Part shown: positions 28,724 through 38,233 of the stretch, piece after piece | Layout of the letters: the number at the start of each line of letters is the position of its first letter | How positions within the stretch are numbered: the first letter of the stretch is position 1 | DNA from: Arcobacter defluvii | Lineage (GTDB): Bacteria > Campylobacterota > Campylobacteria > Campylobacterales > Arcobacteraceae | Assembly: GCF_013201725.1 (NCBI RefSeq) | Contig: NZ_CP053835.1 | Location: 2,480,001-2,544,000, forward strand | Length of the DNA stretch: 64,000 bases | Direction of reading: 5' to 3' | Program-made: the position numbers and the translations under genes | Notes under the pieces: generated by a model | What the model was told of the DNA's origin: nothing | The model's database searches: none | Seen by the model: only the letters and a program-made list of their open reading frames with translations

Positions 28724-30717
28724 TACATTTCATCACACATTTTTTTATAAAGACTATCTGTCGTATCTTTTACTTCTTTACATTTCAAAATATATTCAGC
28801 TTTTTTATCTTTATTTCCTAAATTATCATATAAATTTAAAATATCATAATATATTTTAACTTCATCATTAGGTTTAATTTTTCTTGTATTTGGTATTGAT
28901 TCAAGTAAATAATCAACAGCTTGCTGATAATTATCTTTCTCTTTTTCTAATCTTGATAATTCAGTTTCAACAAATGGAGAATAAATAAATGCTTTTAAAT
29001 CTTTTTGTTTATTATAAAGTTTCACTAATATATCATCAGCTTGTTTTTTTTCTTCATTTTTTATTAAATATAGATAATAATCATGGTAAAAATCTATTAT
29101 TACAGGATTTGATTCATTTAATTTAATATATTCTGGGTTTTCAGAAGCATATATAAAAAACTTTTCCATCGCTGTTGCATCATCTTTTGTTTTATTTATT
29201 TGGTATCTATAAATAAACTCTTTTGCTAAAACATTTTTATCATCAACCATTTCAACTTTAGATGAAAAATCTAATGCTTCATTTATCAAACCTAAGGAAA
29301 AAGCCATTCTTTCAAGGTATAAGTATATATTTGCATCTCTTGTTTTATTAAAAGTTTCTTTGATTTGAAGATAAGCTCTTTCATATGGAACTTCAACTAA
29401 ACATTCAAAAAAATTAAATTTTACAGTTTCATCTTGAATCAATTTCTCCAAAGTTTCACTTCTTGAAGTTTTTAAAATATCATTCAACTCAAAACATTTT
29501 CCTTGAGCTAAATAATCTTTAATCAAATCCATATTAACTTCATCAAAAATTTCATCGATATTGTTATATCCAAATCGTTTTACAATCTCATTTGAAACTT
29601 TTCTATAAACTCTTTCAGCTTTTAGTATCATTTCAAATTTTTTATCATTTTTATCATTCATAAGCTCTTGTAAAAGTGCTTTTTGTTGCATTGCTTCTAC
29701 ATCTGGATACTTTGCTGCAACTGAACTTGGGGTTAAAAATCCTTGTCGCATCAAGATTTCATCAATAAACATTTTTGCATTTTTTGCATGAATACCTTGT
29801 GGATAATCATTTATTATATCTTTATATAAATCTTTTGCTTTTTCTAAATAATAATTTGTTTTATCATACATTAACATATATGTATTTGCTAATTTATATT
29901 TAAAATCTTCAATTGACTCATCTTTTGTTGTTCTTTTTAATAATTCTCTTAAAATTTCTGCAGCGTGTTCTGGCATTCCTGCTTTTATTAAACGATTAAT
30001 TTTTTTATTTGCTAAATATGAATCATTTGCATAAAACTCTATATTTGTTTTTAATACTTGAGTTATCAATTCATTTGCTTTATCAAGTTTTCCATCTAAA
30101 ACATATACATCAAATAATTCATCTGCAACTAATGTAGCTACATTTTTATCTTTTGTTACTGTTAAAATTTCATAAAGATATTTAATAGCTTTTGTATAAT
30201 CTTTTTGATATTTATAAACTTTTGCCATTGAAATTTTTCCGTAAGTTTTTGTTAATTCATCATCAAAATTATCAATTATAACTTGCGAAAAATATTTTGC
30301 ATCTTCTATTTTATTTATTTCTAATTTTAATTCAACTAACAGCATATAAGCTTTTGATAAATCATTTTGATTAATAAGGGATGAATTTATTGCACTTTCA
30401 AGTTCTGTTGAAGCTTCTAAAATTAATCTCTTTGTCTGTTTTTTTAGTGCTAATTCAGCATATAAAATCATAATATCTGAAGTTAAAACTTTTATTTTAT
30501 TTTTTTCTTTAAAATCTTTCACTAAAGAGTATGCTTCATCTATTTTATCATCTCGAGCTAAATTTCTTGCATTTTGTAAAATATCGAAACCATCAGTAAT
30601 TGATTGTTTTCTTTGCTCTGAAATTTGTTCTCCTGAAGAATCTATAAAACTATAATAAAAATCCTTTTTAGCATTTAAAATATTTACTAATAAAAACAGA
30701 GTTAATATTAATTTCAA
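28723..30717 (-). CDS. Periplasmic TPR-like protein in the flagellar array, candidate motor scaffold
   Basis: A 664-residue exported protein: signal peptide MKLILTLFLLVNILNA, then helical hairpin repeats of TPR type throughout. It starts with TTG (30715-30717). It lies between flhB and fliI with one-base overlaps, so it belongs to the flagellar transcript. In Campylobacter the periplasmic TPR proteins PflA and PflB build the disk that holds the wide stator ring. The size, export signal and context suit a similar role, but I cannot show orthology from sequence reading. Confidence 0.65.
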   Translation of the reverse strand: MKLILTLFLLVNILNAKKDFYYSFIDSSGEQISEQRKQSITDGFDILQNARNLARDDKIDEAYSLVKDFKEKNKIKVLTSDIMILYAELALKKQTKRLILEASTELESAINSSLINQNDLSKAYMLLVELKLEINKIEDAKYFSQVIIDNFDDELTKTYGKISMAKVYKYQKDYTKAIKYLYEILTVTKDKNVATLVADELFDVYVLDGKLDKANELITQVLKTNIEFYANDSYLANKKINRLIKAGMPEHAAEILRELLKRTTKDESIEDFKYKLANTYMLMYDKTNYYLEKAKDLYKDIINDYPQGIHAKNAKMFIDEILMRQGFLTPSSVAAKYPDVEAMQQKALLQELMNDKNDKKFEMILKAERVYRKVSNEIVKRFGYNNIDEIFDEVNMDLIKDYLAQGKCFELNDILKTSRSETLEKLIQDETVKFNFFECLVEVPYERAYLQIKETFNKTRDANIYLYLERMAFSLGLINEALDFSSKVEMVDDKNVLAKEFIYRYQINKTKDDATAMEKFFIYASENPEYIKLNESNPVIIDFYHDYYLYLIKNEEKKQADDILVKLYNKQKDLKAFIYSPFVETELSRLEKEKDNYQQAVDYLLESIPNTRKIKPNDEVKIYYDILNLYDNLGNKDKKAEYILKCKEVKDTTDSLYKKMCDEM

Positions 30718-30720
30718 AGT

Positions 30721-31770
30721 TTACCTTTTTCTTTTTAATTCATAAACATAAGAGAAAATTTCTGCCATTGCTTTATAAAATTCACTTGGTATTTCTTTGT
30801 CAATATCAATTTGATCATACAAAGACCTAGCTAAAGCTGGATTTTCAATTATTGGTATTTTATTTTCTCTTGCAATATCTTTGATTTTTAATGCAAGGAA
30901 ATCAACACCTTTTCCAACAACTATCGGAGCAGAATTAACTTTATTATCATATTTTAAAGCAATTGCATAATGTGTTGGATTTGTAATAACAACATCTGCA
31001 TTTGGTACATTACTCATCATTCTTTTTTGTGCCATTTGCATTTGAATTCTTCTAATTCTACCTTTTACTTGAGGATCTCCCTCCATATTTTTAAATTCAT
31101 CTTTAATCTCTTGTTTACTCATTCTTAAAGATTTCATATAATAGTGTCTAGAAAAATAAAAATCTATTATAGCAAAAATAATGATAATAAGAAGAATTGC
31201 TAAAATAAAATAGACTGATAGCTGAAACATTGTAGATATTGTGGATGATGTTTCTTGACTCATCATCATTAAAAACTCTTTATTTGTTAACAAAAAAAGA
31301 ATACACATAACAACCATAATAATGATTAATTTTAAAGTTAATTTGAAAGCTTCTATCAATTTTTTTAAACCAAAAATATTTTTCATTCCTTTAATTGGAT
31401 CTAATTTTTGCAAATCAAATTTTAAAGGGATTGTAACAAATCCAAATTGCATCCAATTTGTTGCTAATGCCAAAATTATAATCAATAAGAATAAAGGAGC
31501 TAATGCTTTTAATAAAGTAATTACAACGCTATACGTAATAGCAAAAAAAATAGTACTATCAAGTTCTTGACCGATAAATCCATAAGAAAACATCATAAGT
31601 TTTTTTATTTCCAATAAAGAAAAAGATGAAAAAAACAGTAAGTACATAGAACCAAAAAATAAAATCGTGGCGCCTGTTACTTCCATTGATTTATTTACAT
31701 TTCCCTCTTTTTTTGCATCTTCGATTTTTTTGGATGTGGGTTCTTCGGTTTTTTCTTCTTCATCAGCCAT
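30721..31770 (-). CDS. flhB: Flagellar export switch protein FlhB
   Basis: A 349-residue protein that controls the switch from rod/hook to filament export. It has the N-terminal EKTEEPTSKKIEDAKKEG, four membrane helices (about 33-54, 75-105, 145-165, 180-205) and the self-cleavage site NPTH at 264-267 in the cytoplasmic domain. Length is typical. It lies between fliR and the TPR gene. Confidence 0.97.
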   Translation of the reverse strand: MADEEEKTEEPTSKKIEDAKKEGNVNKSMEVTGATILFFGSMYLLFFSSFSLLEIKKLMMFSYGFIGQELDSTIFFAITYSVVITLLKALAPLFLLIIILALATNWMQFGFVTIPLKFDLQKLDPIKGMKNIFGLKKLIEAFKLTLKLIIIMVVMCILFLLTNKEFLMMMSQETSSTISTMFQLSVYFILAILLIIIIFAIIDFYFSRHYYMKSLRMSKQEIKDEFKNMEGDPQVKGRIRRIQMQMAQKRMMSNVPNADVVITNPTHYAIALKYDNKVNSAPIVVGKGVDFLALKIKDIARENKIPIIENPALARSLYDQIDIDKEIPSEFYKAMAEIFSYVYELKRKR

Positions 31771-31788
31771 TTTATATTAACCTTTGAT

Positions 31789-32538
31789 TTATTGAAATTT
31801 ATCTATAAAATATTGAGTAAATGCTTCTGAGAAAATTTCCATTCCTAATATTAAGAATACAAATATTAAAGCAAATTTCAATTGAAACGTTATTACAAAC
31901 GGTGAAAAAGATGGCATTGATTTAGTTCCATATCCATAATAAATATCCAGTATAAAACCTATAAAAAATAAAGGAAGTGCAAATGCAAATGCAAACGCAA
32001 ACATTCTTTTTATTTCATCTATTGCCAGTTGAATTCCGTTATATGAGAATATATCAAAGCTTCCTAAATGTATCATAGAAAAACTTTTAACTAAAATTAC
32101 TAAAGTCATCTCATACATTCCTGTTTGAAAAAAAAGCATTAATGCAATCCAATAAAGTAACTTTGCAATTAACCCTTCTTGAGAACCTGTTGTAGGATCA
32201 AACATAGCAGCCATTGATAAAGCTGTCGAATATTCAACAAATTCTCCAATAATTTTTACAGCAGAAAAAATTATATTTATAAGCATCGAAGCAACTAGTC
32301 CTAAAGTCAACTCAGATATTAAACTTACAATAAAGTTATCTTGATTTACATTTGTTGCTACATTCACTAAAGGAAAAATAAAAACACTTATATAAAATGC
32401 AAAAGCAATTCTAATAGTTGGACTAATTGCAGCATGACCAAAAACTGGCATAAAAGCAACGAAAGCAACTATTCTAGCAAATAAAAGAAGGAATTGAAAT
32501 AAAACTTCTTCATTTAATAAAGATAAAAAAGCTTCCAT
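31789..32538 (-). CDS. fliR: Flagellar export gate protein FliR
   Basis: A 249-residue integral membrane protein with about six helices and the family pattern RIVAFVAFMPVFGHAAISPTIRIAFAF near 22-48. It completes the export gate core with FliP and FliQ, which are encoded outside this window. It follows fliK directly and precedes flhB by 18 bp. Confidence 0.93.
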   Translation of the reverse strand: MEAFLSLLNEEVLFQFLLLFARIVAFVAFMPVFGHAAISPTIRIAFAFYISVFIFPLVNVATNVNQDNFIVSLISELTLGLVASMLINIIFSAVKIIGEFVEYSTALSMAAMFDPTTGSQEGLIAKLLYWIALMLFFQTGMYEMTLVILVKSFSMIHLGSFDIFSYNGIQLAIDEIKRMFAFAFAFALPLFFIGFILDIYYGYGTKSMPSFSPFVITFQLKFALIFVFLILGMEIFSEAFTQYFIDKFQ

Positions 32539-34677
32539 TTACATATAATCTAATTTTTCTTCTCTATCTTTATTCTCTTCTGTTAATTGTAAAACAGATT
32601 GTGTATCCATCTGTTTTTCAAATCTTCGTTCTTGATATTGACTATTTTGATTGTTTTGATTGTTTGAAGATTGATTATTATTTTGATTTGAAGAGCTAAA
32701 ATCAAGATTGAATTTTGTATTTTCATCAAATGTTTTATTTAATGAATTTCTTAACACATTTTGATTATCGACTAATGCATCTAAAGTTGTGTTATTTGAT
32801 ACATTCATACTAATTGTTAAAGCATTATTTTTATCATTTTTCATCATAATTGCAATACTTCCCAATTCTAATGGATTTAGATTTATTCTAAAAACTGTAA
32901 CTGGGGGCTTATAATTTTCATACATTTGTCTTGCAATATCTGACATCATTGTCGCCATTTGCTGTTTTGCACCAATAATTTTTGAGTGAATATTATATGC
33001 TATTGGAGAATTAACATTTACAACAGTATCATCACTTACATTTAAACTATTATCAAGTAAAGCACTACTTGCTTCAACTGATTTTGTAATTAAATTTTTG
33101 ATATCATCACTTCTAATATTTTTTTCATTTAATAAACTATCTAAAATATTTTTTTTATTCGATAAATCAAAATCTTGTCTTTTAACAATTCCTAAATTTT
33201 CAAGTTCAACATTTTGTTCAATATCAATATTATCTAAGCCTAATTCTAATATATTTGCACTTTTTTCTATATCTTTTAGAGATGCTCCATCTTTCAATAA
33301 ACTTAATGCTTCATTTTTATTAAATAAAAACTGATTATTAAGCAAATTTTTTTGCTCACTTAAATACATATTTGATATAAAATCTTTTGATACAAGTTCA
33401 TTTTTAACTAAATTATCACCTTCATTTAAAACTTTTAAACCTGCATTTTGCATATTTTTTTCAATCAAAAGATCCATTAATGTTTTCTTTTTTTGAGGTG
33501 TTTTTTCAGCCTCAATTAAAGTTTTTATATCCACTTCTTCTGATAAATTTGTAGATGATAAATTTTCTGGATTTTTATCTGCAATATTCGCTAATAAATT
33601 TTCTGTTGCTGATTCTGTATTATTTTCTTCTAAATTAATAGTTAAATTATTATTTATATCTTCTTTCGTAACTTTAACATCAGTTGATTCAATAATTGAT
33701 TTATCACTTGTTTTTATTTCTATTGTTGATTTCTCTATTATTAAATTTTCATTATTTGTTTTTAAAACTTTACTTTCTTTTTTTGATTCTTTTTTATCAA
33801 TTACTTGCTCATCAATGGCATTATTAATTGTCTTAGCATTATTCTTATTATCTGAAATTAATTCATCCTCAATTGATTTTTCTTTTTTAATATCTGTTTT
33901 ATTGTTCTGATTACTTAATAATTCTTCTTTTATTGAAGTGTCAACTACTACTTCTTTTATATTTTTATCTTTTGATTCTGTTGTTAAAGAAGTATCTTTT
34001 TTTTCACTATTTAATAATTCTTCTTTTATTGAAGTATCAACTACTACTTCTTTTATATTTTTATCTTTTGATTCTGTTGTTAAAGAAGTATCTTTTTTAT
34101 CACTATTTAATAATTCTTCTTTTATTGAAGTATCAACTACTACTTCTTTTATATTTTTATCTTTTGATTCTGTTGTTAAAGTAATATCTTTTTTATCATC
34201 TAAATTATCTGAAACTATTACAGATTCTTTTTTTGTCGATTCATTTATAGGTTTATTTTCTTGTATTAATTCGTCTAAAGAAATTTTTGTTTGAGTATTT
34301 TGTGAAGTTATTTCTTTAGTAGGTAAAGAAGAAATATTTTTTGTTTCAACATTTTCTTTAACTTCATTTTTAGCTTCGAAAATCAATCTATCTATCAATG
34401 AAGTTGTATTCTTTGCTTCAGCTTTTTCTTCATTATTATCAGCATTATCAGCAACTTTTTTAACATTAAGTTTTTCATTTTTATTTAATTCTTTCTCTTT
34501 TTTATCAACAACTTTTGGTTCTACTTTTTCTTCGCTTTTTTTTTCACTTTCAACATTATTTTGAAGTAAAGAATCAAATAAAGAAGGTTTTTCTTTTATA
34601 CTCTCTTTATCAGATTTTGTTGAAATTTCCGTAGAAGTAGTTTTAGCTTGAGGAAGAATATCTATTATATTTGCCAT
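32539..34677 (-). CDS. fliK: Flagellar hook-length control protein FliK, with internal tandem repeats
   Basis: A 712-residue, highly charged, mostly disordered protein with a compact C-terminal Flg_hook domain (about 585-670; FRINLNPLELGSIAIMMK). FliK acts as the ruler and signals FlhB when the hook is complete. The N-terminal half holds three tandem copies of a 32-residue unit (about 158-254) centred on TTESKDKNIKEVVVDTSIKE. It lies directly before fliR-flhB, which supports the call. The ruler region is expected to diverge. Confidence 0.87.
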   Translation of the reverse strand: MANIIDILPQAKTTSTEISTKSDKESIKEKPSLFDSLLQNNVESEKKSEEKVEPKVVDKKEKELNKNEKLNVKKVADNADNNEEKAEAKNTTSLIDRLIFEAKNEVKENVETKNISSLPTKEITSQNTQTKISLDELIQENKPINESTKKESVIVSDNLDDKKDITLTTESKDKNIKEVVVDTSIKEELLNSDKKDTSLTTESKDKNIKEVVVDTSIKEELLNSEKKDTSLTTESKDKNIKEVVVDTSIKEELLSNQNNKTDIKKEKSIEDELISDNKNNAKTINNAIDEQVIDKKESKKESKVLKTNNENLIIEKSTIEIKTSDKSIIESTDVKVTKEDINNNLTINLEENNTESATENLLANIADKNPENLSSTNLSEEVDIKTLIEAEKTPQKKKTLMDLLIEKNMQNAGLKVLNEGDNLVKNELVSKDFISNMYLSEQKNLLNNQFLFNKNEALSLLKDGASLKDIEKSANILELGLDNIDIEQNVELENLGIVKRQDFDLSNKKNILDSLLNEKNIRSDDIKNLITKSVEASSALLDNSLNVSDDTVVNVNSPIAYNIHSKIIGAKQQMATMMSDIARQMYENYKPPVTVFRINLNPLELGSIAIMMKNDKNNALTISMNVSNNTTLDALVDNQNVLRNSLNKTFDENTKFNLDFSSSNQNNNQSSNNQNNQNSQYQERRFEKQMDTQSVLQLTEENKDREEKLDYM
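33915..34202. repeat. Three tandem 96-bp repeats inside fliK
   Basis: A 96-bp unit (32 codons) is present three times in direct tandem with only a few base differences. It encodes the repeated segment of FliK. The near-identity at DNA level implies recent duplication or gene conversion. Because 96 is a multiple of three, copy-number changes would keep the frame. Confidence 0.9.
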
Positions 34678-34685
34678 AATTTTTC

Positions 34686-35150
34686 TTACATATTTAATAT
34701 ATCTAAAGTTTTAGAATCAATATTTTTATGAGTATTAAATGAAGTAACATTTGCTTCATAAGATCTCATAGCTTCTATTAAATCTACCATTTCAACTACA
34801 GGATTAATATCTGGATAAGCAACATATCCATCTTCATTTGCATCTGGATGAGACGGTTCATATCTCATTACTGGTTTTGCATCAGATTGAACAATTGATT
34901 TTACACCAACTCCTCTTAATGCTATATCTGAATTTACATTATTTGTTGTTTCTATATCATTAGAATTAGTTTTTTTATTTGTATTAGCAAGCAAAACATC
35001 TTCAAAAACAACTTCTTGTTTTTTATAAGGTCCACCTTCTGCTGTGTGAGTTGTTTTTGCATTTGCAATATTTGCACTTACAACATTAATTCGAGTTCTT
35101 TGTGCACTCATTCCTGAAGTTGCAACATTATATCCATCAAAAAAACCCAT
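34686..35150 (-). CDS. flgC: Flagellar proximal rod protein FlgC
   Basis: A 154-residue rod subunit with the N-terminal rod motif SGMSAQRTRINVVSANIANA and the C-terminal AMRSYEANVTSFN helix. It polymerises on FliE and FlgB above the MS-ring. It lies 14 bp after fliE. Its usual partner flgB is 17 kb upstream. Confidence 0.95.
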   Translation of the reverse strand: MGFFDGYNVATSGMSAQRTRINVVSANIANAKTTHTAEGGPYKKQEVVFEDVLLANTNKKTNSNDIETTNNVNSDIALRGVGVKSIVQSDAKPVMRYEPSHPDANEDGYVAYPDINPVVEMVDLIEAMRSYEANVTSFNTHKNIDSKTLDILNM

Positions 35151-35164
35151 AACGAATCCTTATT

Positions 35165-35461
35165 CTATATTTGCATTCTCATTATTTCTTTATATGCACT
35201 AACTGCTTTATTTTTAACTTCTAAAGCTAATTTCATTGATAATTCAGCTTCTTCTATTCTTTGAACAGCTTCTTGTAAGTTTGTAACTTTTCCTGTTGCT
35301 ATTCCTTCCATTGAATCATAACCTTTTATCTGTTGGTCATTAACATCTGAAATTGCATCATTCAACATATTTTGGAATGATTTATCAGCACTAATATCTG
35401 CTGTTTTATCATTATTTATTCCTAAAGTATTTAGAGAATTTGTTATAGATGATATATTCAA
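35165..35461 (-). CDS. fliE: Flagellar hook-basal body adaptor FliE
   Basis: A 98-residue protein linking the MS-ring/export gate to the rod. The typical C-terminus is clear (AELSMKLALEVKNKAVSAYKEIMRMQI; last 27 residues). Start is TTG (35459-35461) with AAGGAG six bases upstream. It is co-transcribed with flgC. Confidence 0.93.
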   Translation of the reverse strand: MNISSITNSLNTLGINNDKTADISADKSFQNMLNDAISDVNDQQIKGYDSMEGIATGKVTNLQEAVQRIEEAELSMKLALEVKNKAVSAYKEIMRMQI

Positions 35462-35471
35462 AATCTACTCC

Positions 35472-35804
35472 TTAGTTAGCTTTTTTCAAATTTTTATTAG
35501 TCTCAATTACATCTTGCACAGCCAATTCATTAAGCATAACTTGTATTTTTTCTTCATTATATTTAAAATCAAATTCATTTCTTTTATTATCAAGACTAAA
35601 TAAACTAATTATTAAAGAGAGCATCATATTACTTATGCCTTTTAAAATTATCGTTACTAAAATTATACCTAATATCATCTCTGTTGGAGTAAATAAATCA
35701 GCATTAATTGTAAAAAATATTAAAGTTGCAAAAAAACCTATAGCTATATATAGTTTAAATATGCCACTATTTATTACTGTTTGTGAGAATCGTTCTATTA
35801 TCAT
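35472..35804 (-). CDS. Hypothetical two-helix membrane protein in the flagellar array
   Basis: A 110-residue protein I do not recognise. Two hydrophobic helices (about 17-35 and 42-68) are followed by a charged cytoplasmic-type tail (about 70-110). It lies 64 bp after flhG and 10 bp before fliE. It is probably a lineage-specific membrane component or accessory of the flagellar operon. Confidence 0.6.
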   Translation of the reverse strand: MIIERFSQTVINSGIFKLYIAIGFFATLIFFTINADLFTPTEMILGIILVTIILKGISNMMLSLIISLFSLDNKRNEFDFKYNEEKIQVMLNELAVQDVIETNKNLKKAN

Positions 35805-35868
35805 ATTATTTCTTTAACAATAAAAATAAAAATAATTGAACCTAAATTTAGCACTTTAGAACAAACCT

Positions 35869-36687
35869 TTAATGTATATTTATTAATATTTTATCGATAA
35901 TAATCTGCAATTGTTTCGTTATTTCATCTGTAGAAAATTCGTTAGTAAACAACTTTCTCAAACGTCCAGTAGTTGAAATATTTGCAGAAGTTGAAATGTT
36001 TCCTATATATTCTACCATAAAATCTTCTTTTAGCCTATTTTTTTTTCCTAAATTTACTAAAGAATTCGCGATCGTCTCTCCAATTTGATGATTTCTTGTA
36101 TGATTAAAACATAACATTAATTTATTTTTATCTAAAGATAACATTTTCATTAAAGAATATACATCCGTCAAGGCGCTTGGATCTGTAGTAGTAACTGCTA
36201 AGATATTATCAGAAACTGATAAAAATTCTCTTACATAATCATTTAGTCCTGCACCCGTATCAATAAGCAAAATATCATACTTATTTAAAGAAATAATATC
36301 TTTTACAATTCGAGAGAATATAAAACTATTTTTATTTGAAGTATATTGATACCCACTTTTCCCCGCTATTAAAGAGATATTATCATAAGAAGTTTTTGTG
36401 ATAACTTCATCTAAAGTTTTAATTCCATTTATATATTCGAAAAGTGTATTTTGCGGTTTAATATCAAACAAAACTTGCATATTTGCAAGTCCAATATCAG
36501 CATCTAATACAGCTACATTAAATCCTCTACGAGCAAGTAAAAATGCCATGTTCGCTGTAATTGTTGATTTACCAACTCCACCTTTTCCAGAAGTAATTGT
36601 TAAAAGTTTTGTTTTAGAGTAGTTTTTTTTTACTCCGCTTGTAAGTTTTACTAATTTACTAGCCTGAGAAGAGATAGTATCAAACAC
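35869..36687 (-). CDS. flhG: MinD-like ATPase FlhG (FleN/YlxH)
   Basis: A 272-residue ParA/MinD-type ATPase that limits flagellar number and works with FlhF. The deviant Walker A SGKGGVGKS is at 33-41 and AVLDADIGLANMQ near 58-70. Start is GTG (36685-36687) with AGGAG upstream, directly after flhF. A C-terminal amphipathic membrane-binding stretch is likely. Confidence 0.94.
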   Translation of the reverse strand: MFDTISSQASKLVKLTSGVKKNYSKTKLLTITSGKGGVGKSTITANMAFLLARRGFNVAVLDADIGLANMQVLFDIKPQNTLFEYINGIKTLDEVITKTSYDNISLIAGKSGYQYTSNKNSFIFSRIVKDIISLNKYDILLIDTGAGLNDYVREFLSVSDNILAVTTTDPSALTDVYSLMKMLSLDKNKLMLCFNHTRNHQIGETIANSLVNLGKKNRLKEDFMVEYIGNISTSANISTTGRLRKLFTNEFSTDEITKQLQIIIDKILINIH

Positions 36688-36689
36688 TG

Positions 36690-37841
36690 TTATCTCCTAA
36701 CACACTGATTATTCATAAAACAATCAATCAAAAAAGAAGAATCTGAAACTATTAAATCATCTGGAACATTTTGACCTATTGAAAAATATGTAATAGATTT
36801 TTTTGTTTTATGTGCAAAAGATATTAAATTTCCAAAACTTTTCGTTTCATCTAACTTTGTAAATGTTAAATAATCTATTGATAATCTTGAATAGTTTTTA
36901 TATATCTCCAATAAATCACTATGTTTTACATTTGCAGGTAATACTAAAATCTTTTCAATTGGTAATTCTTCAACTCTTTTTTGATACTCATTTATTAGTT
37001 CAATTTTATCAATATCATATTGACTTGAACCTGCTGTATCTATAAAAATATAATTACAATCTTTTAATCTTAAAAGTGCTTCAGACAAGCCTTCAGGTTT
37101 TTTTACTATTTCTAAGGGTAATCTCATAATATTTGTATATGCTTGTAGTTGCTCAATTGCTCCAACTCTAAAAGAATCTAAAGTTACAATCCCTACTTTA
37201 TAATTTTGTCCTAATTTATAAGCATATCTTGCAGCAAGTTTTGAAATAGTCGTTGTTTTTCCAACACCTGTTGGTCCTACCATCATAATAATTTTTCTTT
37301 GATGTTTTCTTAATGGAACTTCATGTTTAATTGGTATTACTCTTCGCAAAATCAATTTAAAAAAATCATTCACTTTTTTTGGATTTGACTTTAAAGCAAT
37401 TGGTAATTGTTTTATAGTTTTTTTCATAATTGTATAAGTCATTTCTTGATCAAATTCATTTTGTTCAAAAATATTATACATTGAAGCAAATTCAGGAGGA
37501 ATAGTCAAATCATAAAGCTGACTTTTTGGATTCCAAATAGATTTCTGAACTTGTTCTAAAACTCCTTGCATTTTTAGAATTTCTTCTCTAAAATCATATA
37601 CATGTGTTTTTATAGGTGTTGAATTTTCACTTACTTTACTAATAGCTGATTTTGTATAAATTAAATTCTTTTTTTTATCCTCATCTTCAACAGCCACAAC
37701 TACTTCATACATATCTTTTGTTGTGCCTTTTGCATTAGATATTTTTTTTGTTGAAATTACTATTGCTTCTTCACCACACTCTTCTTGGGCTAATCTTAAT
37801 GCTATAGTAGGTGTTTCCCCTAAAAAAGAGAGCATATTCAT
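36690..37841 (-). CDS. flhF: Flagellar placement GTPase FlhF
   Basis: A 383-residue SRP-family GTPase that marks the cell pole for flagellar assembly. It has a variable N-terminal region (1-110), a helical domain and the NG domain with P-loop GPTGVGKT (189-196). DSFRVGAIEQLQ, DTAGS and TKLDE motifs follow. Its start overlaps the stop of the upstream SAF-like gene (ATGA), showing coupling. Confidence 0.96.
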   Translation of the reverse strand: MNMLSFLGETPTIALRLAQEECGEEAIVISTKKISNAKGTTKDMYEVVVAVEDEDKKKNLIYTKSAISKVSENSTPIKTHVYDFREEILKMQGVLEQVQKSIWNPKSQLYDLTIPPEFASMYNIFEQNEFDQEMTYTIMKKTIKQLPIALKSNPKKVNDFFKLILRRVIPIKHEVPLRKHQRKIIMMVGPTGVGKTTTISKLAARYAYKLGQNYKVGIVTLDSFRVGAIEQLQAYTNIMRLPLEIVKKPEGLSEALLRLKDCNYIFIDTAGSSQYDIDKIELINEYQKRVEELPIEKILVLPANVKHSDLLEIYKNYSRLSIDYLTFTKLDETKSFGNLISFAHKTKKSITYFSIGQNVPDDLIVSDSSFLIDCFMNNQCVRR

Positions 37842-38233
37842 TTAATTCTTCCATCTTTATATATTTGTTCTATTGAACCATCTAAATTTTTAATTCTAAT
37901 AAAATCACTATTTTCATAAATAATTTTACCTCTTTTCTCTATTTTAACGCCGCCAAAATTGAATATTACAGTTTCATTTTCATACTTTTTTACATCTTTT
38001 ATACAAATAATTGTATTTTTATTTATATAATGAGTTGATATATATTCTTCATTTTGTAATTGAGATAATTTTAAAGGAATACAAGACTTTCCTATTTCAG
38101 ATACATTTTTTATTTGCACTTTTTTACTATCAATTTTTTCTTCAAAATTAATAGCTTCTTTTGCAACCAATACACTTATTGCAAATAAATTAATACTTAA
38201 TACTAAAGATAAAAAACTAAGCTTTAATATCAA
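37838..38233 (-). CDS. Exported SAF/FlgA-like small protein
   Basis: I place the start at TTG 38231-38233, with GGAGG (38242-38246) eight bases upstream. This gives a clean signal peptide (MILKLSFLSLVLSINLFA). An ATG 15 bp upstream would lie in front of the Shine-Dalgarno. The mature part resembles FlgA, the P-ring chaperone: a VLVAKEAINFEEKI strand like a SAF domain, and an end that reads IRIKNLDGSIEQIYKDGRIK. At 131 residues it is shorter than FlgA. It overlaps the FlgN-like gene and flhF. Confidence 0.5.
   Translation of the reverse strand: MILKLSFLSLVLSINLFAISVLVAKEAINFEEKIDSKKVQIKNVSEIGKSCIPLKLSQLQNEEYISTHYINKNTIICIKDVKKYENETVIFNFGGVKIEKRGKIIYENSDFIRIKNLDGSIEQIYKDGRIK

Noticed and set aside
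33915-34202. CRISPR-like array
   Set aside because: The 96-bp repeats are contiguous without spacers and lie within a coding frame.
33933-34294. Leu/Ser-rich repeat proteins on the plus strand
   Set aside because: They are mirror readings of the fliK 96-bp repeats.
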